From Mesorhizobium huakuii (GTDB lineage Bacteria; Pseudomonadota; Alphaproteobacteria; Rhizobiales; Rhizobiaceae), in assembly GCF_030160235.1 (NCBI RefSeq), contig NZ_BSNY01000035.1, positions 62,001 to 126,000 of the forward strand: 64,000 nt of DNA, in the 5' to 3' direction. The translations under genes and the position numbers were made by a program. The notes under the pieces were generated by a model, which worked only from the letters and a program-made list of their open reading frames with translations, was not told the origin of the DNA and did no database searches. Positions 18,080-29,293 of this stretch are shown here, piece by piece (the first letter of the stretch is position 1; each line of letters starts with the position of its first letter).

Positions 18080-18466
18080 TCAAGCCTCGACCACTCTCAG
18101 CTTGCTGTCGAAGACGCCGAGCACGCGGCCAAGCTCCTGGCCGCGTTTGAGGATGCGGCCGCCGGCGGCGATGACGGCGAAGGCGCCCTGTTTGCGGGCC
18201 AGTTTCGGATCCTTGACGATCTGGAACAGCGGCACTTCGCTGGCGCGGCGGAAGACGGAAAACACCGCCCTGTCGGTCAGATGATCGATGGCGTAGTCTC
18301 GCCATTCATTGGCGGCGACCATGCGTCCATAGAGCTTGAGTATCTGGTCCAGTTCACGCCGGTCGAAGCGAACCGGCTGGTCGAGGCGTGCGCTGCGTGC
18401 CTCGTGCAGCGGGATCAATATTGCGGATGCGTCACCATCCCCCGTCCCGCCGCTGTCGTCAGTCAT
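18080..18466 (-). CDS. DUF2794 domain protein
   Basis: Cytoplasmic protein of 128 residues, conserved in alphaproteobacteria and of unknown function. The domain occupies residues 30-128 with the hallmark stretches FDRRELDQILKLYGRMVA, EWRDYAID, FSVFRRASE and KLARKQGAF. The start MTDDSGG was chosen because AAGGATCGAGG lies just upstream; a longer in-frame start is possible but has no such site. It is a single gene. Confidence 0.88.
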   Translation of the reverse strand: MTDDSGGTGDGDASAILIPLHEARSARLDQPVRFDRRELDQILKLYGRMVAANEWRDYAIDHLTDRAVFSVFRRASEVPLFQIVKDPKLARKQGAFAVIAAGGRILKRGQELGRVLGVFDSKLRVVEA

Positions 18467-18807
18467 GCCTCGATCCTTCAAAATGAATCTTTGCCAGCCA
18501 AAATTGGCCCCTCCGCGCCGCAATTGCAAGAGCCGGCGACGCAGCGCCAGCGGTGCGCCGTTTCGGTCACGTCCAGTCACGTTTGCAAACCGCATGTTGG
18601 AATTGGTGATGCTTCGCCACATTTCTGCCTTTTTTTATCCGCGCTCATGCCCCAATGTCCGACGAATTTACCGGCGTTGCCTGAGACGGTTCGGTCCGGC
18701 ACCGGCTCGTAAACCCCAAGCCCCCCGCCCACGGGTCTGCGTCGGATCGAACCAACCTCGGTTTTTCCTTGGAAAAATCGGGTGCGACGATCCCAAAACC
18801 TAAATGA
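18467..18807. other. Spacer upstream of DUF2794, possible small-RNA body
   Basis: No supported protein gene. A hairpin at 18759-18780 pairs CGGTTTTTCC with GGAAAAATCG around TT, 28 bases before a strong plus-strand terminator at 18808-18840. No plus-strand gene precedes that terminator, so this stretch may be transcribed as a small RNA, but I found no convincing promoter. Confidence 0.35.
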
Positions 18808-18840
18808 CCGGCGTCAGAAGCAAGCTGACGTCGGTTTTTT
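18808..18840 (+). terminator. Orphan factor-independent terminator
   Basis: CCGGCGTCAG pairs with CTGACGTCGG (one wobble) around AAGCAAG, followed by six T. It is on the plus strand with no coding gene upstream on that strand for more than 800 bases. Confidence 0.75.
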
Positions 18841-19182
18841 CATGCCTGAAGGCCCGGATCGGGACAGACCTTACCGGCGCTTGCGCCCCAGGATCCCATT
18901 TCGCATAAGTCGTTGTCCCAAACGACTGTATACGGATGACTGCATCGAGCCGTGCCTCCCGGAGCCATCGTCGTGTGGATCGGGGCCATCACATGGCATC
19001 GGCCTGTTCTACGCCCTCACGGCCGCATTGTGGTCGCTGGTAGGCCGGTTATCAGGCATGATTGACTTGAGCACCCGGAGCTGAGTTTCAGGCTTTTCCT
19101 GTCGAACATTTTTGCCGGCGTGCGGCCGGCATGCACGGCACTCGCCGGAACATGGTGAGGCTATCCGGCTCGCCGGAGATGG
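18841..19182. other. Non-coding spacer with no assigned feature
   Basis: About 340 bases between the orphan terminator and the end of the DUF1223 gene. Short open frames exist, but none has a start site, composition or family match that I trust. Small GC-rich inverted repeats of the CCGGC type appear near 19115-19170. Confidence 0.4.
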
Positions 19183-19989
19183 TTATAGGTCCTGGGCCCC
19201 GTTCGAGGGCTTGTGGATGAAGGCAGCGCCGAGAATGGGGCCTGGCATGCCGTCCTTGCCGACAGACTGCAAAAGCACGGCGCAGCCGCCCTTCTTGGTG
19301 ATCTCGCTCATCGGCAATTCATAGCGCTGCGCCTTGCCGTGCCACATGCCGGCGGTCTGGATGCCGGTGACGGCGTTCCAATAGGTCATTTTGCGGCCGG
19401 AGTTCTCGCCCTGGGCGATCTTGACCGTCTGCGGCGGCTCGAAATAGACGATGACGACATGGGCGTCGTTCGGGCCGGCGCCGGCATCGCCGGCATCGAT
19501 GATCACGCGGTCGCTGGTGCGGCTGACCTTGACCGACACACGCATGCCTTCGCCGGATTTCGCCATGCGGGCGAGCGCGCCGTCGACCTCGCCGCGATTG
19601 GCGCCGTTGACATGCGCGCGGCCATTGAGGACCGCTTGCGGCGTATAGACGGAACGACTGCCGAAGGCGCGCATGTAATCATATTGCCGCTCGGTGTTTT
19701 CCTTGCGGCTCAGCGTGTCCTTCCAGCCGAGATAGTCCCAATAGTCGACGTGATAGGAGAGCGCGACAATGTCTTCCCTGGTCGCAAGTTCGGCGAAGAA
19801 GGCATCGGCCGGCGGGCAGGAACTACAGCCCTGGCTGGTGAACAGCTCGACCACGCCGAGCGGCCTGTCGGGCGAGGGTTTTTCGGCCTGGACTCTTTCG
19901 GTCTCGCCGGCATGGCCGGCACCGGCAACCGCCGAGAAGGCCAGCGCGAAGGCTGCCAGCCAAAGTGATCTTCGCCAGGCCATGACCAT
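19183..19989 (-). CDS. DUF1223 thioredoxin-like exported protein
   Basis: Periplasmic protein of 268 residues with a signal peptide of about 27 residues. The DUF1223 core begins VVELFTSQGCSSCPPADAFF, with C55 and C58 (CSSC) placed like a thioredoxin active site, followed by LSYHVDYWDYLGWKD and the VNG and GxNRG segments. A disulfide or redox role is likely from the fold; no substrate is known. ATG codons at positions 1 and 3 are both possible starts. Confidence 0.88.
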   Translation of the reverse strand: MVMAWRRSLWLAAFALAFSAVAGAGHAGETERVQAEKPSPDRPLGVVELFTSQGCSSCPPADAFFAELATREDIVALSYHVDYWDYLGWKDTLSRKENTERQYDYMRAFGSRSVYTPQAVLNGRAHVNGANRGEVDGALARMAKSGEGMRVSVKVSRTSDRVIIDAGDAGAGPNDAHVVIVYFEPPQTVKIAQGENSGRKMTYWNAVTGIQTAGMWHGKAQRYELPMSEITKKGGCAVLLQSVGKDGMPGPILGAAFIHKPSNGAQDL

Positions 19990-20167
19990 TCCAATTCCCG
20001 CCGGTGGCGCCGGCTTTGTTCTGATTGTCTGAAATATGTGGCAGAAGCGGAAGTCAACGGGAAGTCACGTTGCGGTGAAATTTTGCCGTTGCAGCCGCAG
20101 GTAAGGCCGCAATAGGAGAGACACTGCATTTCGCGACCTGGTTCGATTCGGGAGTGGCATCAACACC

Positions 20168-20910
<743 letters not shown>

Positions 20911-20931
20911 AAGCCCCATTCCCTGGCTGCC

Positions 20932-23622
<2,691 letters not shown>

Positions 23623-23799
23623 GTGCGATCCGTCCTTGTCTGTTCAGCCTGAAAGGGAACGGACGCCGATGGCATGCAATCACGCGCAAAGGTGCGGGTA
23701 CGGCCATTTCCGCTGTCCGTTCCCAAGCAACCCGAGCCGTTCAAGGCGGCGCGTGCGCTGGTTCGGCGCTAATTCTGTTCCCGCGCCGACCGCTGGCAC

Positions 23800-23843
23800 G
23801 GATGCACCGCATATAGAGAATTTTCTGGAATAGTTCTAGACAG
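23800..23843. promoter_or_regulatory. Candidate Irr (ICE-like) operator in the acnA-ccmA spacer
   Basis: TCTGGAA-TAG-TTCTAGA at 23824-23840 is a near-perfect inverted repeat that fits the rhizobial iron-control element pattern TTTAGAA-N3-TTCTAAA at 11 of 14 positions. On the minus strand a TTGACT hexamer lies just upstream, so the element would sit in the spacer of an acnA promoter; it is also about 70 bases upstream of ccmA. Irr control of aconitase and heme genes is known in rhizobia. Confidence 0.45.
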
Positions 23844-23907
23844 TCAAAAAGCAAATTTGTGCGATGCGGCAGCGGCCGCTGAACATTGTTTTCGGGGCAG
23901 GCGAGGG

Positions 23908-24543
23908 ATGCGGCTTATCGCCGAAGATCTGGGCGGCGAACGCGGCGGCGAGGCGGTTTTTTCCGGCATCGGCTTTGCGCTCGATCCTGGCCAGGCGCTG
24001 GTCGTCACCGGACCGAACGGATCGGGCAAATCGACCCTGCTCCGGATCATCGCCGGGCTGCTGCCGAAGGCCGAAGGCCGGCTGCTGCTCGAGAACGGCG
24101 GCGATGACTTTCCGTCTGTTGCCTCGGCCTGCCATTATCTCGGACACCAGAATGCGATGAAGACGGCGCTCAGTGTCGCCGAGAACCTGCGCTTCTGGCG
24201 CGATTTCAATGGCAGAGGCGATTCGGGCGTCGAAGAGGCGCTGGAGACCGTTGGGCTCGGTGGAATCGGCCATCTGCCGTTCGGCTATCTCTCGACCGGA
24301 CAGCGGCGGCGCGCGGCGATCGCCAAGCTTTTGGTCAGCCATCGGCCGTTGTGGCTGCTCGACGAGCCGACGGCGGGTTTGGACAAGGCGTCGGAGGCGC
24401 GGTTTGCCGGGCTGATGACGAAGCATTGCGTGGCAGGCGGGATGATCGTAGCGGCGACGCATTTGCCGCTGGGGATCGAGGCGGCAGAGTTGAGGATGGG
24501 GGAAGCCACAGAGCGCCTTCTTCAACAAGGGACCCCATCGTAA
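23908..24543 (+). CDS. ccmA: Heme exporter ATP-binding protein CcmA
   Basis: ATPase subunit (211 residues) of the CcmABCD complex, which releases the CcmE-heme adduct during cytochrome c maturation in the periplasm. Walker A GPNGSGKST lies near residue 35, the signature is LSTGQRRR and Walker B is LWLLDEPTAGLD. The start MRLIAEDL was chosen with GCGAGGG just before it. Its TAA overlaps the ccmB start (TAATG). Confidence 0.93.
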   Translation: MRLIAEDLGGERGGEAVFSGIGFALDPGQALVVTGPNGSGKSTLLRIIAGLLPKAEGRLLLENGGDDFPSVASACHYLGHQNAMKTALSVAENLRFWRDFNGRGDSGVEEALETVGLGGIGHLPFGYLSTGQRRRAAIAKLLVSHRPLWLLDEPTAGLDKASEARFAGLMTKHCVAGGMIVAATHLPLGIEAAELRMGEATERLLQQGTPS

Positions 24544-25208
24544 TGTGGTCCCTCTTCGCCCGTGACATCCGCCTCAACATCCGCGCCGGCGGCGGCGCGT
24601 TGACCGGCGTGATCTTCTTCCTCGCCGTCATCGCCACCATCCCCTTCGGTGTCGGGCCGGACCTGAAGCTGCTTTCCCGCATCGGCCCGGCGATCCTGTG
24701 GATCGGGGCGCTGCTTTCCTGCCTGCTCGGGCTCGACCGGCTGTTCCAGGCCGACCGCGAGGACGGCTCGCTCGATCTGCTGGTGCTGGGCAACGACCGG
24801 CACATGCTGGCGCTGACGGTGCTGGTGAAATGTCTGGCGCATTGGGCAGGCAGCGTTTTGCCGCTGGTCGTCGCCGCCCCCTTGCTCGGCCTGTTCATGA
24901 ACATGGAGCCGCTCGGCATCGGCGCGACGGCGCTGACGCTGCTGGTCGGCACACCCGCCATCACCTTCATCGGCGCCGCGGGTGCCGCGGTGGCGGTGGC
25001 GCTGCCGCGCGGCGGCCTGTTGATCTCGGTGCTGGTGCTGCCTTTGACCATTCCGGTGCTGATCTTCGGCGTTTCGGCGAGCTATGGCGCGACGGCCGAT
25101 CCCGATCCTTTCCTGCAGCCCTTCCTCATTCTTGCCGCGCTGACGCTGTTTCTTGGCGTGCTGGGGCCGGCCTCGGCAGCGCTGGCGCTGCGCCACGGAA
25201 CCGATTGA
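24543..25208 (+). CDS. ccmB: Heme exporter membrane protein CcmB
   Basis: Permease subunit of 221 residues with six membrane helices. FLAVIATIPFGVGPD, LLSCLLGLDRLFQADREDG and GTPAITFIGAAGAAV are family signatures. It overlaps ccmA by one base. In most alphaproteobacteria ccmC follows directly, but here it is absent. Confidence 0.93.
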   Translation: MWSLFARDIRLNIRAGGGALTGVIFFLAVIATIPFGVGPDLKLLSRIGPAILWIGALLSCLLGLDRLFQADREDGSLDLLVLGNDRHMLALTVLVKCLAHWAGSVLPLVVAAPLLGLFMNMEPLGIGATALTLLVGTPAITFIGAAGAAVAVALPRGGLLISVLVLPLTIPVLIFGVSASYGATADPDPFLQPFLILAALTLFLGVLGPASAALALRHGTD

Positions 25209-25220
25209 GCGAGGTTTGGC

Positions 25221-25373
25221 ATGGTTTGCGCGACATCAAGGGCGGCGGCGCGGCGGCCGCGTATGTTTGAAACCACGGTGCGTTGCGCAGCCATGGGCAT
25301 GTCGCTAAGGGAAAGCATGATCGAACGAGGCAGACGGCTGGAAGGAGGCGCGCCGATGGAGCGGCAGGCATGA
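25221..25373 (+). CDS. Short ORF in the place of ccmC
   Basis: Open frame of 50 codons whose TGA overlaps the ccmD ATG (ATGA). It could be a small coupled gene or the leftover of a deleted ccmC; I see no membrane helix and no convincing CcmC match. The basic stretch RESMIERGRRLEGG could be a short cytoplasmic tail. Nothing else is visible in the 160 bases between ccmB and ccmD. Confidence 0.25.
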   Translation: MVCATSRAAARRPRMFETTVRCAAMGMSLRESMIERGRRLEGGAPMERQA

Positions 25374-25543
25374 GTGCGCATGCGCTCTATGTCACGGCCG
25401 CCTATGGCATCACGGCGGTTGTTCTGGCCGGGCTGATCGGCTGGATCCTGCTCGACCAAAAGGGCCGCAAGCGCGATCTTGCCGAACTGGAAGCAGCGGG
25501 CGTGCGGCGGCGTTCCGACAAGGCGGAGGCGGAGAAGCCGTGA
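25370..25543 (+). CDS. ccmD: Heme exporter protein CcmD
   Basis: Small membrane protein of 57 residues that holds CcmE to the CcmABC complex. It has one N-terminal helix (YVTAAYGITAVVLAGLIGWILL) and then a charged cytoplasmic tail with DQKGRKRDLAELEAAGVRRRS, the classic CcmD pattern. Its TGA overlaps the GTG start of ccmG. Confidence 0.88.
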   Translation: MSAHALYVTAAYGITAVVLAGLIGWILLDQKGRKRDLAELEAAGVRRRSDKAEAEKP

Positions 25544-26115
25544 GCAGCGAGACCGAAACACCGACGCGCGGTCGCCGCCTGTTCGTGCTGTTGCCGCTGC
25601 TGGTCTTCCTCGGCCTGGCGGGCCTGTTCCTATGGCAGCTTCTGTCGGGGCGCGATGTCTCGGAAGTGCCTTCGGCGTTGATCGGCCTGCCGGCGCCGCA
25701 GACCAATCTGCCGGCGCTGGAGGGATCAAACCTGCCGGGGCTTGATTCCAAGGCGTTTGCCGGCAAGGTCACGCTGGTTAACGTGTTCGCATCATGGTGC
25801 GCGCCGTGCCGGGAAGAGCATCCGGTGCTCCTGGCGCTGTCGCAGGACAAGCGGTTCACGATGGCGGCGCTGAATTACAAGGACCGGCCGGAAAACGCCC
25901 GCCGGTTCCTCGGCGATCTCGGCAATCCGTTCCAGGCCATCGGCGTCGACGAAGCCGGCCGCACGGCGATCGACTGGGGCGTCTACGGCGTGCCGGAAAC
26001 CTTCGTCATCGGCAAGGACGGCAGAATTGCCTACAAGCATGTCGGCCCGCTGACGGCAGAGTCAGCGCGGGATCTGTTGCTGCCGCAGATCGACAAGGCG
26101 CTTGCGGCGCACTGA
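25540..26115 (+). CDS. ccmG: Thiol:disulfide interchange protein CcmG/DsbE
   Basis: Membrane-anchored periplasmic thioredoxin of 191 residues that reduces apocytochrome c before heme attachment. It has one N-terminal helix (LFVLLPLLVFLGLAGLFLW) and the active site W86-C-A-P-C90. The family motif GVYGVPETFVIGKDG, with its cis-proline, is present. It starts with GTG overlapping ccmD. It closes the cluster; a palindromic repeat follows. Confidence 0.94.
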   Translation: MSSETETPTRGRRLFVLLPLLVFLGLAGLFLWQLLSGRDVSEVPSALIGLPAPQTNLPALEGSNLPGLDSKAFAGKVTLVNVFASWCAPCREEHPVLLALSQDKRFTMAALNYKDRPENARRFLGDLGNPFQAIGVDEAGRTAIDWGVYGVPETFVIGKDGRIAYKHVGPLTAESARDLLLPQIDKALAAH

Positions 26116-26161
26116 TATTCAGGTGATGCCGGCCTGCAAACGGCGGCTTCCTACGCTTCCC

Positions 26162-26240
26162 AGTTCTACTGCGTCGCAGTAGAACTGAACTCACGTACGA
26201 AAGTACGCTCCGCTCCGGTTCTCGGTATCAACCGTTTTCG
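26162..26240. repeat. Palindrome cluster after ccmG
   Basis: A 25-base palindrome (AGTTCTACTGCG / CGCAGTAGAACT around a single T, 26162-26186) is followed by a small hairpin CGTAC-GAAA-GTACG and the sequence GCTCCGCTCCGGTTCTCG. The last part, with a hairpin at the same place, recurs at about 51085-51120. The strong palindrome may end the ccm transcript, but no T-run is present. Confidence 0.75.
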
Positions 26241-26288
26241 ACTCGGCCTGACCTGAATCTCAACGCGCCTAGCGGCGCCAGCTCAAGC

Positions 26289-26456
26289 TCAGCCGTAGAT
26301 CTGCTTGTGGATCTGATAGAGCATTTCCGAGCGGTCGGCGCGCATGTCGGCCAGATCGCGGCTGGAGAAGCTGTCGATTTCGGCGACGAGGCGGTTGTAG
26401 TGCTTGCGCTTGGCGATGTTGTTGCGAGCGCGGGTCATGAGATCGTTGAAGATCAT
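26289..26456 (-). CDS. DUF1127-like small basic protein
   Basis: Protein of 55 residues with the DUF1127-like pattern YNRLVAEIDSFSSRDLADM, then DRSE, close to the usual L-x(2)-L-[SD]-[DE]-R-x-L-x-D-[IM]-[GR] core. Such small basic proteins are abundant in alphaproteobacteria and in Agrobacterium affect RNA-related and phosphate or carbon traits. AAGGA lies eight bases before the chosen ATG; an ATG eight codons earlier has a worse site. Upstream is a near-perfect inverted repeat at 26533-26566. Confidence 0.7.
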   Translation of the reverse strand: MIFNDLMTRARNNIAKRKHYNRLVAEIDSFSSRDLADMRADRSEMLYQIHKQIYG

Positions 26457-26532
26457 AGCAAGGGTCCTTCTGTGCCGCATTCTCGCGGCGGTTTCTTCCT
26501 CCCTTGGTCAATACGAAACATGACATAGGATT

Positions 26533-26566
26533 GGTGCGTTGCAAAAAGAAGATGTTGCAATGCACC
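26533..26566. promoter_or_regulatory. Inverted repeat upstream of the DUF1127-like gene
   Basis: GGTGCGTTGCA (26533-26543) and TGCAATGCACC (26556-26566) pair with one wobble across a 12-base AT-rich gap. It lies about 80-110 bases upstream of the gene start and could be an operator. No known regulator consensus was recognised. Confidence 0.35.
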
Positions 26567-26750
26567 ATTGCGCGCAGCGCATAGCCGGTTAATCGAGTCC
26601 TAAAGGCGCTTCCTGCGTTACCGGTCGTAGGCCGGCCTGGTCGTACGTCCGTTCCTCTCCGTTTTGTCATACAAATTGCGAAGGGCGTGTCTTGCCAGAT
26701 CGATCGCGGGCTGGCTTGATCCGGCATCACGTGATGCCGGGAGGAAATGC

Positions 26751-27671
26751 ATGGCGGCCGCAGACTATTACGAAATTCTCGATCCGCGCTTCGCGCGGCT
26801 GTTCAACGGCAACGCGCAGGTGGAAAAGCTGTTCACCGGATGTCGCTGGGCGGAGGGGCCGGCCTGGTTCGCCGCCGGCCGTTATGTCGTCTGGTCCGAT
26901 ATCCCGAACAACCGCATGTTGCGCTATGACGAGACGGACGGCAGCGTCAGCGTCTTCCGCCAGCCCTCGGGCAATTCCAACGGCAACACTGTCGACCGGC
27001 AGGGCCGGCTGGTGACCTGCGAGCATTCGGGCCGCCGCGTCAGCCGCACCGAGCATGACGGCTCGGTCACCACGATTGCCGCCAAATGGAAGGGCAAGCG
27101 GCTGAACTCGCCCAACGACGTGGTGGTGAAGTCCGACGGCTCGATCTGGTTCACCGACCCGACCTATGGCATCGACACCGACTATGAGGGCGACAAGGCC
27201 GAGAGCGAGATCGGCGCCTGCTACGTCTACCGGGTCGATCCCGACAGCGGCGACGTCGAAGCCGTCATCACCGACATGGTGCGACCCAACGGGCTCGCCT
27301 TCTCGCTCGACGAGAGCCTGCTCTATGTCGTCGACACCGGCCGCACGCATGGCGCTGAGAACCCGGCGCATATGCGGGTGTTCAACGTCGGCAAGCACGG
27401 CAAGAAGGTTTCGGGCGGCAAGGTCTTCGCCGACTGCACCGCCGGACTGTTCGACGGCTTCCGGCTCGACGCCGACGGACGCATCTGGACCAGTGCCGCC
27501 GACGGCATCCATTGCTACGATCCCGACGGCACGCTGATCGGCAAGGTCAAGGTGCCGGAGGTGACCGCCAATTGCGTGTTCGGCGGCGCCAAGCTGAACT
27601 GCCTCTACATCGCCGGCACCACCTCGCTCTATTCGGTGCGGCTGATGGTGAACGGGGCCAAGACTTTTTGA
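26751..27671 (+). CDS. SMP-30/gluconolactonase-family lactonase
   Basis: Beta-propeller hydrolase of 306 residues, probably cytoplasmic. Metal-site features of the family are visible: the Glu in RWAEGPAWF near residue 33, the Asn of LNSPNDVVV near 123, and the Asp of DGFRLDADGRIW near 238. Members open sugar lactones such as gluconolactone or related intermediates; the neighbourhood does not name a pathway. The ATG with GGGAGGAAATGC upstream was chosen. Confidence 0.88.
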   Translation: MAAADYYEILDPRFARLFNGNAQVEKLFTGCRWAEGPAWFAAGRYVVWSDIPNNRMLRYDETDGSVSVFRQPSGNSNGNTVDRQGRLVTCEHSGRRVSRTEHDGSVTTIAAKWKGKRLNSPNDVVVKSDGSIWFTDPTYGIDTDYEGDKAESEIGACYVYRVDPDSGDVEAVITDMVRPNGLAFSLDESLLYVVDTGRTHGAENPAHMRVFNVGKHGKKVSGGKVFADCTAGLFDGFRLDADGRIWTSAADGIHCYDPDGTLIGKVKVPEVTANCVFGGAKLNCLYIAGTTSLYSVRLMVNGAKTF

Positions 27672-27833
27672 GACTGCTCGACACGCTCCTCTGGCGGCCG
27701 TTGATGGCGTTTCTGCGTATTACCGAAGCGCCTGCCGCGCTACGGTTGCCGGCACCGCCGCCATGCGATTCGCCAGAGCGAATGTCTAGGCAGCCGGCTG
27801 GCGGGACCAGACACAATTCAAGGGGAGGGCGTC

Positions 27834-28040
27834 ATGCCATTCGTCAACATCCGCATCGTCAAGGAAGTGATCGCCGCCGATCCGGCAGGCAAGAAGGCTG
27901 ACATCGCCAAGAAGGTCACGGCGGCCATCATGGACGCCACCGGGCTCGGCAATGACGATGTCTGGGTGGTCTTCGAAGAGGTCAATGCCCGCGACTGGTA
28001 TGTCGGCAAGACCGATGTGGAGACGCTGCGGAAGGGGTAG
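27834..28040 (+). CDS. 4-oxalocrotonate tautomerase family protein
   Basis: Small enzyme of 68 residues. After removal of Met, Pro-1 is the catalytic base (MPFVNIRIV). The segment VWVVFEEVNARDWYVGK matches the tautomerase core, with Trp and Arg around the active site. It probably forms a hexamer. The substrate is unknown; it follows the lactonase gene in the same direction after 160 bases. Confidence 0.85.
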   Translation: MPFVNIRIVKEVIAADPAGKKADIAKKVTAAIMDATGLGNDDVWVVFEEVNARDWYVGKTDVETLRKG

Positions 28041-28042
28041 CT

Positions 28043-28075
28043 CTTTCCCTTCTCCTCTTGTGGGAGAATGGAAAG
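28043..28075. repeat. CTTCTCC-type palindrome between convergent genes
   Basis: CTTTCC and TTCTCC on the left match GGAGAA and GGAAAG on the right around a short TCTTGTG loop. The same core, TTCTCC...GGAGAA, appears in the ftsY insertion (31303-31332), so this is likely another member of that palindrome family. It may also end transcription. Confidence 0.6.
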
Positions 28076-28085
28076 ACTGTGCCGC

Positions 28086-28616
28086 TCAATGCGAGCCGAT
28101 GAAATCCGCGAAGGCCGTGAGGGCATCGCGCAGCGCCAGCACATTTCCCGGCTCGGCCAAAATAACCTCAACCTCCGGCGGCTTCTTGCCCAGCAGGGCA
28201 ATCTCCAGGCCGCCCTGATAAAGCGCGAACGACATCGTCCGCATGATCTCGGCCAAAGCGGCGCGCGCAAACAGCGAGCGCGGCGAGGCGTGGGCCAGCA
28301 TGGCCGGCTTGGCGACGGCCGCGTCGCGCGAGACCAGCCAGTCGAGCGCGTTCTTCAGCCCGCCCGGCACGCCATGGGCGTATTCGGGGCAGGAGACGAT
28401 GATGCCGTCGGCGCTGGTGACGGCGTCGATCAGCTCGGTCGCTTCGCGCGGCGTGCGCTCGTCCTCGTCGTCGGGATTGAAGATCGGCAGGCGGCCGAGC
28501 CCGTCATAGACGGTGACATGGCAGTCGGAAGGCGCGTTGCGCGCCAATGCCGCGACCAGGGCCGAGTTGGTGGAGGCGGCGCGCAGGCTGCCGGAGATGG
28601 CGAGGAGGTTCAGCAC
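28086..28616 (-). CDS. NADPH-dependent FMN reductase family protein
   Basis: Flavodoxin-like flavin or quinone reductase of 176 residues. The phosphate-binding loop is AISGSLRAASTN at the N-terminus, and SCPEYAHGVPGGLKNALDWL near residue 76-95 is the family signature. The start is GTG; there is no in-frame ATG upstream and the first strand begins immediately. It lies 40 bases downstream of an FMN-binding oxidase-like gene, so the two may form an operon. Confidence 0.88.
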   Translation of the reverse strand: MLNLLAISGSLRAASTNSALVAALARNAPSDCHVTVYDGLGRLPIFNPDDEDERTPREATELIDAVTSADGIIVSCPEYAHGVPGGLKNALDWLVSRDAAVAKPAMLAHASPRSLFARAALAEIMRTMSFALYQGGLEIALLGKKPPEVEVILAEPGNVLALRDALTAFADFIGSH

Positions 28617-28656
28617 AGTGTGGGGACCGGTCCAGCGAGAATCGAGCCGGGGAAAC

Positions 28657-29277
28657 CTACCACATCGTCTTCTTGTATTCCTCGTCGAGCCAGCTGTCGG
28701 TCACCTCGGCTGAATCGGCAACCGCCAACTGGTCGCGCAGGATCTGGCCGAGCGTCGGCAGCGTCGCGCGGTCGTACCAGCTCTCCGGCTTCCACAGATC
28801 GGAGCGCATGAAGGCTTTGGCGCAATGCATGTAGGCCGCCTTGACCGTGACCACGACGACGCTTTGCGGCTCCTTGCCGTCGACGGCGAGGCGCTCGCGC
28901 AAACCGGCGTCGACGGTGATGCGGGCATCGCCATTGACGCGCAGCGTCTCGTTCATGCCGGGGATGAGGAAGAGCAGGCCGACCGAGGGATTGCGCAGGA
29001 TGTTCTCCAGCGTGTCCAGCCGGTTGTTGCCGGGCCGGTCCGGGATGGCGATGGTCCTGTCGTCGAGAATGGCGGCGAAGCCGGGCTTGTCGCCCTTGGG
29101 CGTCACGTCGGCATTGCCTTCGCCGTCCGAGGAGCCGATCAACACGAAGGGGCTCTTGCCGATGAAGGAGCGGCAATGGCCGTCGAGTGCCTTCAGCTCC
29201 TTGCGGATCGAGCCGTCGGTCGGCCGTGGCGTCTTGTAGATCGTCCGCAATTCCTCGTGCGTGGTGACGAATTCCAT
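28657..29277 (-). CDS. Pyridoxamine 5'-phosphate oxidase-like FMN protein
   Basis: Split-barrel flavin protein of 206 residues from the PNPOx-like superfamily. FVLIGSSDGEGNADVTPKGDKPGF near residue 44-67 and RPGNNRLDTLENILRNPSVGLLFLIPG near 81-107 are typical of the large subgroup often annotated MSMEG_1061-like. The function is probably FMN- or F420-like redox chemistry rather than vitamin B6 synthesis. The neighbour downstream is an FMN reductase. Confidence 0.85.
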   Translation of the reverse strand: MEFVTTHEELRTIYKTPRPTDGSIRKELKALDGHCRSFIGKSPFVLIGSSDGEGNADVTPKGDKPGFAAILDDRTIAIPDRPGNNRLDTLENILRNPSVGLLFLIPGMNETLRVNGDARITVDAGLRERLAVDGKEPQSVVVVTVKAAYMHCAKAFMRSDLWKPESWYDRATLPTLGQILRDQLAVADSAEVTDSWLDEEYKKTMW

Positions 29278-29293
29278 GGCTCCCCCCGTTTGC

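Noticed and set aside
18782-19084. 100-codon plus-strand frame after the DUF2794 region
   Set aside because: It starts upstream of, and runs through, a strong terminator hairpin; no ribosome site or family likeness.
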